A stretch of 64,000 nucleotides of DNA from Marinobacter sp. F4206 (lineage in GTDB: Bacteria; Pseudomonadota; Gammaproteobacteria; Pseudomonadales; Oleiphilaceae): assembly GCF_019392195.1 (NCBI RefSeq), contig NZ_JAHXKI010000002.1, positions 1,550,001-1,614,000 on the forward strand. The letters are read 5' to 3'. The notes beneath the pieces are model-generated. The model made no database searches, was not told where the DNA came from, and saw nothing but the letters and a program-made list of their open reading frames with translations. Shown here in pieces: positions 45,885 to 54,417 of the stretch. Each line of letters starts with the position of its first letter. Within the stretch, counting starts at the first letter, position 1. The translations under genes and the position numbers were made by a program.

Positions 45885-46505
45885 TCAGCCCTTGAACCCC
45901 TTGCCCAGCAGGTAGACTTCCCGGGAGCGGGCACGCGAGGAATCCGGTTTGCGCACCACGACCTTGTCAAATACGGCCCGAACCGCTTTCAGATACTCGT
46001 CGTACCCTTCGCCCTGGAACACCTTGGCCAGGAAGCTGCCCTTGGGCTTGAGCACCTGGCACGCCATGTCCAGCGCCAGTTCCACCAGGTACATGGACGA
46101 GGCCTGGTCGGCCACGGTCACGCCGCTGATGTTCGGGGCCATGTCGGAGATCACCACATCCACCGGGGTATCACCGAGGGTCGCCATGATCTGGTCGAAC
46201 ACCTCGTTCTCGGTGAAGTCTCCCTGAATGAATTCCACCCCGGCCACCGGGTCCATGGGCAGGATGTCGGAGGCGATGACCCGCCCCTTGTGGCCCACCA
46301 GTTTGGCCGCCACCTGGGACCAGCCGCCCGGGGCCGAGCCCAGGTCCATCACCACCATGTTGGGATGGATCAGGCGATCCTTCTTGTTGATCTCCAGGAG
46401 TTTGTAGCTGGCCCGGGAGCGATAACCGTCCACCTGCGCCTGTTTCACGAAGGGATCATTCACATGTTCTTCGAGCCAGCGGTTGCTGCTTTTGGATCGG
46501 GCCAT
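45885..46505 (-). CDS. rlmE: 23S rRNA 2'-O-methyltransferase RlmE (FtsJ)
   Basis: This 206-residue SAM-dependent methyltransferase corresponds to RlmE, which methylates U2552 of 23S r[15 protein letters not shown] (catalytic Lys) is near residue 30, the SAM motif [16 protein letters not shown] near 53, [12 protein letters not shown] near 120 and [15 protein letters not shown] near 158. The usual ftsH neighbour is absent; it lies divergent from another RNA methyltransferase gene. Confidence 0.95.
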   Translation of the reverse strand: MARSKSSNRWLEEHVNDPFVKQAQVDGYRSRASYKLLEINKKDRLIHPNMVVMDLGSAPGGWSQVAAKLVGHKGRVIASDILPMDPVAGVEFIQGDFTENEVFDQIMATLGDTPVDVVISDMAPNISGVTVADQASSMYLVELALDMACQVLKPKGSFLAKVFQGEGYDEYLKAVRAVFDKVVVRKPDSSRARSREVYLLGKGFKG

Positions 46506-46666
46506 AGGAACTCATCAGTCGGAAAGAAACCAGCGATCTATTGTACGTGGCGCGCCACCGCCCGGCAAAATCCTGACAACGGCGCCCGCCGCACGTACAA
46601 TCGGGCCACCGGTATCCGTCCCGGGCCGGGTCCGGACGATCCCATGGGCACCAGCGGGCGACCAAC

Positions 46667-47401
46667 GTGAACCTGAACGACATCCGAAAACTGCATCAGA
46701 AAAAATACCGCCAGGCCTTCGGACATTACCTGGTCGAGGGTGAGCATCTGGTGCTGGAACTGCAGAAAGCCGCCAGCACCCAGCCCACGCTGAAGAAAGC
46801 CGAGCTCTATGTCACCGCCGCCTACGAGCACTGGCAGAGCCCGTTCAGGACCCACCTGGTCAGTGACCGCCAGATGGCACAACTGGCCGACACTCAAAGC
46901 CCCCAGGGCATTCTGGCGGTGGTGCCCATGCCCGCACCAGACCCCGGACGGGCATCACCGGCGCCAGGCGAAAAGGCGATCTACCTTTACGAAGTCCAGG
47001 ATCCGGGCAACCTCGGCACCATTCTGCGGACCCTCGCGTGGTTCGGTGGTTTCCGCTGCCTGCTCAGCCCCGGCAGCGTCGATCCCTACAACCCGAAAGT
47101 GGTGCGCGCGAGCATGGGCGCACTGTTCCACATTCCCCTGGCCACGGACGTGCCACTGTCCCAACTGGCCAGCCATTATGACCGCGTTGCCTGCCTCGAC
47201 CTGAACGGGGCACCGCTGACCTCAACGGCATTCCGCCAGCATGATTGCTACCTGTTCGGCAACGAGGCCCGCGGGGTGCCGGCGCAAGCGCTCAAGGAAC
47301 TGGCGGCCACGCCCTACACCATTCCGGGGCACGGCGACATCGAGTCGCTGAATCTCGCGACCTCGGTCAACATCTGTGCCTACGAACTGGTCCGGGGTTA
47401 A
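46667..47401 (+). CDS. TrmH/SpoU family RNA 2'-O-methyltransferase
   Basis: This 244-residue SPOUT-class methyltransferase has an N-terminal substrate-binding domain (about 1-95; HQKKYRQAFGHYLVEGEHLVLEL). The knotted catalytic domain has motif 1 LYEVQDPGNLGTILRTLAWFGG, motif 2 CYLFGNEARGVP and motif 3 IPGHGDIESLNLATSVNICAYE. The target RNA position cannot be told. The start is GTG and no strong Shine-Dalgarno is seen. Confidence 0.9.
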   Translation: MNLNDIRKLHQKKYRQAFGHYLVEGEHLVLELQKAASTQPTLKKAELYVTAAYEHWQSPFRTHLVSDRQMAQLADTQSPQGILAVVPMPAPDPGRASPAPGEKAIYLYEVQDPGNLGTILRTLAWFGGFRCLLSPGSVDPYNPKVVRASMGALFHIPLATDVPLSQLASHYDRVACLDLNGAPLTSTAFRQHDCYLFGNEARGVPAQALKELAATPYTIPGHGDIESLNLATSVNICAYELVRG

Positions 47402-47504
47402 CGGACGGCCGATGCTGAGCTTTTTCGGCAGTGGTTCTGGTGGATATCGTCATTGCCCGTAGCTTGCTAATTGGCGAGGATAGGGCCCTGATGCCCCAAT
47501 CCGG

Positions 47505-48179
47505 ATGACGATTATGGATGCCTATCTCCAACCCAGCGCCTTCTTTGACTACGACCAGCCCGAGCTCGAAGCCTGGATAGACCGGCAGCTGGAGGGGGTC
47601 CCCGGGGATCCGGTGGAACAGGTCAAGGCGCTGTACCTGGCGGTCCGGGACGGGGTCAGCTACAACCCCTACGTGTTCCGCACCGATCCAGACACGTTCA
47701 GCGCCAGCCACGCGCTGGCCAGCGGCGAGAGCTACTGCATCCCGAAAGCGGTCCTGCTAGGCGCGGCCGCCCGCTCCATCGGCGTTCCCAGCCGACTGGG
47801 CCTGGCGGATGTCCGCAACCACCTGTCCAGCCCGAAATTGATCCAGTGGCTGCAATCCGACATCTTCCGGATGCACGGCTTTATCGAGCTGTATCTGAAC
47901 GGTCGCTGGGTGAAGGCAACGCCGGCATTCAACCGGCAGTTGTGCGACATGATGGGCGTGGCACCGCTGGAATTCGACGGTGTCAACGATTCGGTCTTCC
48001 AGGAATTTACCGATTCCGGCGATGCCCACATGGAGTACGTGAACGATCACGGCGTTTTCGACGACGTTCCCCATGATTTTATTGTGTCCGGCATTCGTAA
48101 TGCCTATCCCCACCTGTTCGGTGACCACGACTTCACGCCGGCGGAGGGGACCAGTCTGGAAGCCGACCTCGGCCGATAA
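47505..48179 (+). CDS. Transglutaminase-like protein
   Basis: This 224-residue cytosolic protein has a transglutaminase core: the catalytic Cys in SGESYCIPKAVLLGAAARSIGVPSRLGLADVRNH near residue 85, and His and Asp partners downstream (MHGFIELYLNGRWVKATPAFNRQL). Bacterial members are generally peptidases or amidases of unknown target. The start could also be the ATG at 47514 (MDAYLQPS). Confidence 0.85.
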   Translation: MTIMDAYLQPSAFFDYDQPELEAWIDRQLEGVPGDPVEQVKALYLAVRDGVSYNPYVFRTDPDTFSASHALASGESYCIPKAVLLGAAARSIGVPSRLGLADVRNHLSSPKLIQWLQSDIFRMHGFIELYLNGRWVKATPAFNRQLCDMMGVAPLEFDGVNDSVFQEFTDSGDAHMEYVNDHGVFDDVPHDFIVSGIRNAYPHLFGDHDFTPAEGTSLEADLGR

Positions 48180-48199
48180 CCGCCCGACCACCGCAAGCG

Positions 48200-49360
48200 T
48201 CAGTCCTGGCTGACCAGATTCTCCGCCTGGCCCTGCGTCGCCAGCGCCGAGGCAAAGGCGTCCATCAACTGGCTGGTATTGTGCCAGCGCGGCGCAGGGT
48301 CCGGGTTCAGGGCCTGGCTGAAGCGTTCAAACCGGACACTCCGCCAATGGTCCGGGTCCATAATGCGCTCCACGCGAGCGACATTCTTCCGGGTCGCCGG
48401 CTCCAGTTCGTAGCGCAGGAGTGGCACCTGGTCACCGGATACGAAATCCTGCCCCCGGTGGTAATCGTGCAGCAACAGCATCAGCAGACCACCGCCCATA
48501 AAATGGCGCCCCAGGCTGACCGCCAATTCCCCTTCCCTGATCGCCGCCAGCGCCCGGGGCTCCCAGTCGACACCCCCAATCACCAGGTCGGTGCCGGGCT
48601 GCATGCCCACCACCCGGGCCGCTTCAATGGCGCCCAGCGCCATGCCATCGCTCGCGCTCCAGATGGATTTCGTGTCCGGATAGCGCTTGAGCAGCACGCG
48701 GGTTTTCTTGCGGGCCTCTTCCGTACTCCAACCGGCGTGGACCAGTTGGGACAGGGTCGCCCTTTGATCGTTCACCACCTTGAGCAAGCCGGTGTTCCGG
48801 TCTTTCGCGGCTGAGGAGTCGCGGGTTCCGGACAGGGCAATCAGGGAGAGTGGTTGCGCCGGTTCAATCAGGCCAAGATCGCTTGCCTGCTGCCCCAGAA
48901 TGTCTGTCAGCCGACGGCCCGCTGCGACGTTGTCCGGCGACAGGTGGCCAATCCAGTTGGCCAGGGATTGCCGGGGCAACCCCACAGCCCTCTGCGCCTC
49001 GGCGGGGACATCGGTATTGAAGGTGAAGACTTTCACTCCGGCATCGTTGGCAAGCCGGAGCATGCGTGCAGTGACTTCCTCCTTGCACATGAACACCAGG
49101 TAGTCGGGTTTGTCCGGTCGGTTAAGCACCGAGCGCAGGAGGTTAAGGTAACTGAATCGATGACTGTCCCGGTCGACCTCGATGCTGAGGTCCATTTCCA
49201 GGTCAGACGCCACGGCTGTCATGAAATCGGCGACCATGATCCAGAAGCGGGAATCGTCCGGGGACAGGAAGACAACGCTGGGGCGGGACTCTGCGTAAGC
49301 AGGGCTAAGCAAACAGACTGAAAGGAGGCAACCTACAACCAACCGAAGACGGGACTTCAT
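48200..49360 (-). CDS. Periplasmic sugar-binding-type ABC substrate-binding protein
   Basis: This precursor of about 386 residues has a signal peptide (MKSRLRLVVGCLLSVCLLSPAYA) and a type I periplasmic-binding fold of the ribose/galactose-binding kind. It begins PSVVFLSPDDSRFWIMVADFM, and SIWSASDGMALGAIEAARVVGMQPG marks the second lobe. No permease or ATPase gene is adjacent, so it could serve a remote transporter or act as a sensor partner. The start at 49360 is preferred over the TTG at 49381. Confidence 0.85.
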   Translation of the reverse strand: MKSRLRLVVGCLLSVCLLSPAYAESRPSVVFLSPDDSRFWIMVADFMTAVASDLEMDLSIEVDRDSHRFSYLNLLRSVLNRPDKPDYLVFMCKEEVTARMLRLANDAGVKVFTFNTDVPAEAQRAVGLPRQSLANWIGHLSPDNVAAGRRLTDILGQQASDLGLIEPAQPLSLIALSGTRDSSAAKDRNTGLLKVVNDQRATLSQLVHAGWSTEEARKKTRVLLKRYPDTKSIWSASDGMALGAIEAARVVGMQPGTDLVIGGVDWEPRALAAIREGELAVSLGRHFMGGGLLMLLLHDYHRGQDFVSGDQVPLLRYELEPATRKNVARVERIMDPDHWRSVRFERFSQALNPDPAPRWHNTSQLMDAFASALATQGQAENLVSQD

Positions 49361-49456
49361 AGCGCCACTTCCCCCTCGCAAGACCAGACATCCTGGGCAG
49401 ATGTGGCCTAAACTACCCCAGAACCCCGATGCCGGACAAGCAGCCGCCGTCTGCCG

Positions 49457-50221
49457 TCAGTCGGAGTGCCAGAATCCGACCGACTGGCTGTCGAAATCAA
49501 CGTACAGGTCGCCCGCCAACTGCTCATAAACACCCTGCTCCTTGAGCCGTCGCATTTCCCGGGACAGGTCCCCCAGAAACACCTGGTTGCGCTCGTTATT
49601 GTGGCAGGTCAGGCGATCGTAACTTTCCAGCAGCGGACGCTCGGGTGCGTAACTGAGGCCATCAAGGTAGGGGCGGACGTCGGGTATCGCGGCAATAATG
49701 GTATCGAAGCGATCATGATCCAGCATGGCGACATTAAGCTCGTCATTTTTTGCCCAGACAATGTCGATGTCGTACTCCGCCAGCAACGGATCCAGATAGG
49801 TTTCATGTCCGATCACGGCACCCACCTGCCGGCCCTTCAGTGAGGCCAGGCCTTCCGGTGGCGGTGATGCTTTCGTGGTGAACAAATGGTAGCTGAATTT
49901 CCCCAGCGGAAAACTGGCGATGACCGCCTTCTCGCCCAAGCGTCGTTCAAGCACTTCGGTAAAGGAATAGATACAGTCCGCACCGCCCTGTTCAAATACC
50001 AGCAGGGCGCGCTTGTAGGGATAGAACCGTTCATCCACATCCACCTGAAGGTTGGAGAGCGCACGGTCCAGAATTTTCTGGTACACACCGTTCTCGTTCT
50101 CGGTCAGCAGGTTGGATATATCGGGCACCGCCACGCGGATCGGAGCTTCCGCATGCAACTCAGTGGCATACAGCATCAGCCCAAGCAATGCCGTGCACAG
50201 GGCTCTACCAGAGATTGTCAT
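49457..50221 (-). CDS. Solute-binding protein family 3-like periplasmic protein
   Basis: This precursor of about 254 residues starts MTISGRALCTALLGLMLYATELHA (signal peptide) and continues as a class II periplasmic-binding fold: PIRVAVPDISNLLTENENGVYQKILDRAL, YPYKRALLVFEQGGADCIYSF and LKGRQVGAVIGHETYLDPLLAEYDID. It resembles amino-acid-binding-like proteins without a transporter. An in-frame ATG at 50293 would add 24 residues before the signal. No permease genes are nearby. Confidence 0.78.
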   Translation of the reverse strand: MTISGRALCTALLGLMLYATELHAEAPIRVAVPDISNLLTENENGVYQKILDRALSNLQVDVDERFYPYKRALLVFEQGGADCIYSFTEVLERRLGEKAVIASFPLGKFSYHLFTTKASPPPEGLASLKGRQVGAVIGHETYLDPLLAEYDIDIVWAKNDELNVAMLDHDRFDTIIAAIPDVRPYLDGLSYAPERPLLESYDRLTCHNNERNQVFLGDLSREMRRLKEQGVYEQLAGDLYVDFDSQSVGFWHSD

Positions 50222-50340
50222 ACTGGGCGCAACGGTCCTTGATGGGTAGGCGTCTGTTTTTTCGTACAGCTGCGGTGAGTATGGCAAGCCCATGCCAGAG
50301 GGGCCAGAAAAACCTTGTAAAATCTGTGGTCTTTACCGGA

Positions 50341-50370
50341 TAAAAAAAGGCACCGGATCGCTCCGGTGCC
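50341..50370 (-). terminator. Rho-independent terminator of ahpF
   Basis: On the minus strand the stem GGCACCGGA-GCGA-TCCGGTGCC is followed by seven Ts, 36 nt past the AhpF stop codon. Confidence 0.9.
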
Positions 50371-50405
50371 TGTCACTCTCGCCATCAAGGCAAGGGCAAG
50401 CCGTA

Positions 50406-51992
50406 TCAGGCCGCCTGATCCTCGTCATCTTCCACCGAGTTCCGGATCAGGAAGTCGAAGGCACTCAGCGCCGCCTTTGAACCCTCACCCATGGAAATCA
50501 CAATCTGCTTATAAGGCACGGTGGTGGCATCGCCGGCCGCGAAAACACCCGGAATGGAAGTTTCGTTGCGGTCGTTCACGATGATCTCACCGTGCTGGCT
50601 CAGCTCGATATCGCCTTTCAGCCACTCGGTGTTGGGCACCAGGCCAATCTGGACGAACACCCCTTCGAGAGCGACGTGGTGTTCTTCACCGGTGGTCCGG
50701 TCCTTATAGTTCAGACCGTTCACCTTGCCGTTCTCACCGGTAATTTCGGTGGTCTGGCCCGAGGTAATGATTTCCACGTTTTTCAGGCTCCGCAGCTTCT
50801 TCTGCAGCACCTCGTCAGCGCGCATTTCGGCACCAAACTCGATCAGGGTCACGTGGCCCACGATACCGGCCAGATCAATGGCCGCCTCGACACCGGAGTT
50901 GCCGCCGCCGATGACCGAAACACGCTTGCCTTTGAACAGCGGGCCATCGCAATGCGGGCAATAGGCCACGCCCTTGTTCCGGTATTCCTCCTCACCCGGA
51001 ACGCCCAACTGACGCCAGCGCGCACCGGTCGACAGCACCAGGGTGCGGGCTTTCAGGGAAGCACCATTGGCAAGCCGGATTTCATGGGGCAAGCCCGGCT
51101 TGGAAGCGGGAATCAACTTCTCGGCCTGCTGCATGTTCATGATGTCGACGTCGTATTCCTTAACATGCTGCTCCATGGCGGCAACCAGTTTCGGACCCTC
51201 GGTGTAGGGAACGGAAATAAGGTTTTCGATGCCCATGGTGTCAGCAACCTGGCCACCGAAGCGCTCCGCCGCAATACCGGTGGAAATACCCTTGCGGGAC
51301 GCATAGATGGCCGCGGAGGAACCGGCCGGGCCGCCACCGATCACCAGCACCTCGAAGGTGTCCTTCTGGTTGACCTTCTCGGCTTCCTTTTCGTCGGACT
51401 TGGTGTCCAGCCGGGCGGCAATCTCCTCCAGAGTCATCCGGCCCTGCCCCCAGGCCTCACCGTTCAGATACACGCTGGGCACCGCCATCACTTCGCGCTG
51501 CTCCACCTCATCTTGGAACAGGGCGCCATCAATGGAGGTGTGCTTGATGTTCGGATTCAGCACACTCATCAGGTTCAGAGCCTGGACCACATCCGGGCAG
51601 TTCTGGCAGGACAGGGAAAAATAGGTCTCGAACTCGAACGAACCGTCGAGATCTTTGATCTGTTCAATCACTTCCTGGCTCGCCTTGGAGGGGTGGCCGC
51701 CGACCTGCAGCAGTGCCAACACCAGGGAGGTGAACTCATGCCCCATGGGAATGCCCGCGAACCGGACACCGACGTCAGAACCGACGCGGTTAATGGCAAA
51801 CGACGGACGGCGAACGTCGTCAGCGTCTTCGGTCCGAAGGCTGATTTTCTCGGACATCGGCTCGATTTCCTCGAGCAGCTGCTTCAGCTCCTGTGACTTT
51901 TCACCGTTATCGTACGCTGCAACCAGCTCGATCGGCTGCTGCAGTTTTTCCATGTAGGCTTTCAATTGCTCCTTGATACCTGCATCCAACAT
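50406..51992 (-). CDS. ahpF: Alkyl hydroperoxide reductase subunit F
   Basis: This 528-residue flavoprotein passes electrons from NADH to AhpC. The N-terminal double thioredoxin-fold domain (about 1-200) carries CQNC near residue 129. The thioredoxin-reductase-like part has [17 protein letters not shown] near 220, the redox centre ACCESS as [10 protein letters not shown] near 345 and the NADH motif [17 protein letters not shown]. AhpC is 1.6 kb away on the same strand, with two rightward genes in between. An OxyR-type half-site lies upstream. Confidence 0.96.
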   Translation of the reverse strand: MLDAGIKEQLKAYMEKLQQPIELVAAYDNGEKSQELKQLLEEIEPMSEKISLRTEDADDVRRPSFAINRVGSDVGVRFAGIPMGHEFTSLVLALLQVGGHPSKASQEVIEQIKDLDGSFEFETYFSLSCQNCPDVVQALNLMSVLNPNIKHTSIDGALFQDEVEQREVMAVPSVYLNGEAWGQGRMTLEEIAARLDTKSDEKEAEKVNQKDTFEVLVIGGGPAGSSAAIYASRKGISTGIAAERFGGQVADTMGIENLISVPYTEGPKLVAAMEQHVKEYDVDIMNMQQAEKLIPASKPGLPHEIRLANGASLKARTLVLSTGARWRQLGVPGEEEYRNKGVAYCPHCDGPLFKGKRVSVIGGGNSGVEAAIDLAGIVGHVTLIEFGAEMRADEVLQKKLRSLKNVEIITSGQTTEITGENGKVNGLNYKDRTTGEEHHVALEGVFVQIGLVPNTEWLKGDIELSQHGEIIVNDRNETSIPGVFAAGDATTVPYKQIVISMGEGSKAALSAFDFLIRNSVEDDEDQAA

Positions 51993-52116
51993 GTACGCTT
52001 TCCTCTTCGGCTAATGTGAAACCAAGTCACTGAATTCAAAATGGACTCTGAATTTGATGTATCGAACGATAAGGGTTGGAGAGTAAAGCCTCAAATTAAT
52101 TGACCCAACCAGTTTA

Positions 52117-52131
52117 ATAGGTCCTTGCTAT
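52117..52131. promoter_or_regulatory. OxyR-type half-site upstream of ahpF
   Basis: ATAG-N7-CTAT, half of the OxyR consensus, lies 125 bp upstream of the AhpF start in the gap shared with the DUF3581 gene. The following tetramer with 7-nt spacing, ATGG, matches 3 of 4 bases; the fourth element is poor. Confidence 0.5.
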
Positions 52132-52260
52132 ACGGTGAATGGTGCTCGATAGCTCACGCCCGACTCCATGACCAATAGCTCATAGGCATTCCGCCGAACA
52201 CCCTTTAAGATGAGGCCAGACACCGAAAAATCACCCCTCGCTATCGAGAGTAGGCAGAGC

Positions 52261-52983
52261 ATGTTTCTAGATCGTTTTTACTCCCTCAAGGATGGGCGCG
52301 TCACCATCACCGCGCTGCAGGCCAGTCGCTTCGCCAAGGAAATAGCCGGGGACTTCAATCCGATTCACGACCCGGATGCCCGCCGGTTCTGCGTGCCAGG
52401 CGATCTCCTGTTCGCCGTTGTGCTCTCCCGGTTCGGCCTCTCGGCCAACATGACCTTCCAGTTCCGCAGCCTGCTGGGTGACGGCGTTGCGCTGGAATTC
52501 CGGGAACCGACCGAGGGCACCATTGAGGTCTGCGACGAAAACGGCAAAGTCTACCTTGAGGTAACCCGAAGCGGCGCCAATACCCGAGACGAAACCGTCA
52601 TCGAGGACTTCACCCGCTGCTACGTCGCGGCCTCCGGAAAGAACTTCCCCCATACCCTGCAGCCGCTGATGGAATCGAAGGGAGTGATGTTCAACCCGGA
52701 TCGGCCGATGGTCATGTACGAGAGCATGAGTCTCGCCCTCGATACGCTGGATGCCGCCGGACCTGAGCTGGAATTGCACAATGCCGACCTGGAAGCTAAC
52801 GGCAAACGTGGCAATGTCACCCTGGAATACCGACTGCTGTCCGATGGCAAGCCGGTGGGTGAAGTGGCCAAACGTCTGGTGCTTGGCGGCCTGCGCCCCT
52901 ATAGCCCCGACGCCATGGCCGGCGTTCTCGAGGAGTTCTACCGGCTCAAGGCCCGCGGGGCCGATTACGGCAGCAACGCCTGA
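52261..52983 (+). CDS. DUF3581 family protein (hotdog-fold-like)
   Basis: This 240-residue protein has ALQASRFAKEIAGDFNPIHDPDARRFCVPGDLLFAVVLSRFG, which matches the substrate motif of MaoC-type hotdog hydratases and thioesterases. The C-terminal repeat-like half (ELHNADLEANGKRGNVTLEYRLLSDGKPVGEVAKRLVLGGLRPY) fits a second hotdog. It is annotated in many gammaproteobacteria as DUF3581 with no known reaction. The ATG at 52261 is preferred over the in-frame start at 52210. Confidence 0.82.
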   Translation: MFLDRFYSLKDGRVTITALQASRFAKEIAGDFNPIHDPDARRFCVPGDLLFAVVLSRFGLSANMTFQFRSLLGDGVALEFREPTEGTIEVCDENGKVYLEVTRSGANTRDETVIEDFTRCYVAASGKNFPHTLQPLMESKGVMFNPDRPMVMYESMSLALDTLDAAGPELELHNADLEANGKRGNVTLEYRLLSDGKPVGEVAKRLVLGGLRPYSPDAMAGVLEEFYRLKARGADYGSNA

Positions 52984-53031
52984 TCACGGCAAACGATTTA
53001 TTCGTCCAACACAAAAACGGAGACCCGAGCA

Positions 53032-53508
53032 ATGGCGATTCAGGCAGGTGAGCGGATACCGAATATTGAACTGCAGGTGATGGGCAGTAACGGGCCCGAG
53101 AAGGTCAGCACCGGCGATCTCTTTGCGGGAAAAAAGGTGGTGATGTTCGCCGTGCCCGGCGCGTTCACCCCGACCTGCTCGAAGGCACACCTTCCCGGTT
53201 TTGTCGTGGATGCCGACAAGATCAAGGCCAAGGGTGTGGACAGCATCATCTGCACCTCGGTGAACGACACCTTCGTGATGGATGCCTGGGGCAAGGCCAA
53301 CAACGCCGAGCAAATTGTCATGCTGGCAGACGGCCTGGGTGAATTCGCCAACGCCGTCGGCCTGACCCAGGACCGAACAGCCACACAGATGGGCATTCGC
53401 AGCCAGCGCTACGCCATGATCGTCGACGACGGCATCATTACCTTGCTCAATGTCGATGAGCAGGGCCTGGAGAAAACCAGCTCCGAAGCCATTCTCGCCG
53501 CCCTGTAA
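53032..53508 (+). CDS. Prx5-type peroxiredoxin
   Basis: This 158-residue peroxiredoxin is of the Prx5 group. The peroxidatic Cys lies in AVPGAFTPTCSKAHLPGF near residue 48, with the conserved Arg later (IRSQRYAMIVDDG). It reduces peroxides with thiol electron donors such as glutaredoxin or thioredoxin. It starts 48 bp after the DUF3581 gene and lies between ahpF and ahpC, which supports a joint antioxidant role. GGAG is upstream. Confidence 0.92.
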   Translation: MAIQAGERIPNIELQVMGSNGPEKVSTGDLFAGKKVVMFAVPGAFTPTCSKAHLPGFVVDADKIKAKGVDSIICTSVNDTFVMDAWGKANNAEQIVMLADGLGEFANAVGLTQDRTATQMGIRSQRYAMIVDDGIITLLNVDEQGLEKTSSEAILAAL

Positions 53509-53525
53509 CACCTGCCCAAACGCAA

Positions 53526-53550
53526 CGAACCCCGGATAAACCGGGGTTCG
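53526..53550. terminator. Hairpin between convergent peroxiredoxin and ahpC genes
   Basis: A perfect 10-bp stem (CGAACCCCGG / CCGGGGTTCG) with an ATAAA loop lies between the two genes. It lacks a clear T-run and may stop transcription from both sides. Confidence 0.6.
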
Positions 53551-53610
53551 TCAGCAGTACCGGGACCGCAATGCAGACCCGACCTTTTCGTTTCACCTGA
53601 GAAGGGAAAC

Positions 53611-54174
53611 TTAGATCTTACCTACCAGGTCCAGGGAAGGAGCGAGGGTCTCTTCGCCTTCTTTCCACTTGGCCGGGCATACTTCGCCGGGATGGTTACG
53701 AACGTACTGCGCCGCTTTCACCTTGCGCAGCAGGTCGTCTGCATCACGGCCAATGCCTTCAGCAGTGATTTCCATTGCCTGGATAACGCCATCCGGATCG
53801 ATCAGGAAGGTGGCGCGATCCGCCAGGCCCTGACCTTCACGCATTACACCGAAGTTGTTGGTGATGGTGCCAGTCTGGTCGCCCACCATGAAGTAGTTGA
53901 TCTTGCCGATGGTCTCGGAGCTGTCGTGCCAGGCTTTGTGGGTGAAGTGGGTGTCGGTGGACACGGAGAACACCTCAACACCCAGCTTCTGCAGCTCTTC
54001 GTACTTGTCAGCTACGTCGCCCAGCTCGGTCGGGCAAACGAAGGTGAAGTCGGCCGGGTAGAAGAAAAAGACAGACCACTTACCTTTTACGTCGGCTTCG
54101 CTGATGTCAACAAACTCGCCCTGCTTGAATGCGGTTGCGTTGAACGGTTTGATCTCGCTGTTAATGATGCCCAT
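53611..54174 (-). CDS. ahpC: Alkyl hydroperoxide reductase subunit C
   Basis: This 187-residue typical two-Cys peroxiredoxin has the same length as E. coli AhpC. The peroxidatic Cys is in [18 protein letters not shown] near residue 47 and the resolving Cys in [15 protein letters not shown] near 166. It reduces hydrogen peroxide and organic peroxides using electrons from AhpF. The ATG at 54174 has AAGGAG upstream; the in-frame extension to 54270 is not supported. An OxyR-type half-site lies 104 bp upstream. Confidence 0.97.
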   Translation of the reverse strand: MGIINSEIKPFNATAFKQGEFVDISEADVKGKWSVFFFYPADFTFVCPTELGDVADKYEELQKLGVEVFSVSTDTHFTHKAWHDSSETIGKINYFMVGDQTGTITNNFGVMREGQGLADRATFLIDPDGVIQAMEITAEGIGRDADDLLRKVKAAQYVRNHPGEVCPAKWKEGEETLAPSLDLVGKI

Positions 54175-54277
54175 TAAAGCTAACTCCTTGTTGATGGATT
54201 CACAGATTGATGAATGAACGGCGCCTAAATTAACGATTTCAGCTACTGGGATAAAATTGATAATTCCCAAACCATAG

Positions 54278-54292
54278 ATAGGCTAAACCTAT
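54278..54292. promoter_or_regulatory. OxyR-type half-site upstream of ahpC
   Basis: The sequence fits ATAG-N7-CTAT exactly, reads the same on both strands, and lies 104 bp upstream of the AhpC start. Read toward ahpC, the next spaced elements match only 2 and 3 of 4 bases. The ahpC promoter is a classical OxyR target. Confidence 0.55.
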
Positions 54293-54417
54293 TTTGAATA
54301 AAGGTGCGGCGAAGCCTCTATACACAGCCTTCTTTATGGAGACGGATTTTCCAACTTCAATCTTTCAGAATGTCAGGGATCGACTATTATTAAGGCTCTG
54401 CAGGGAGGACAGGGCTC

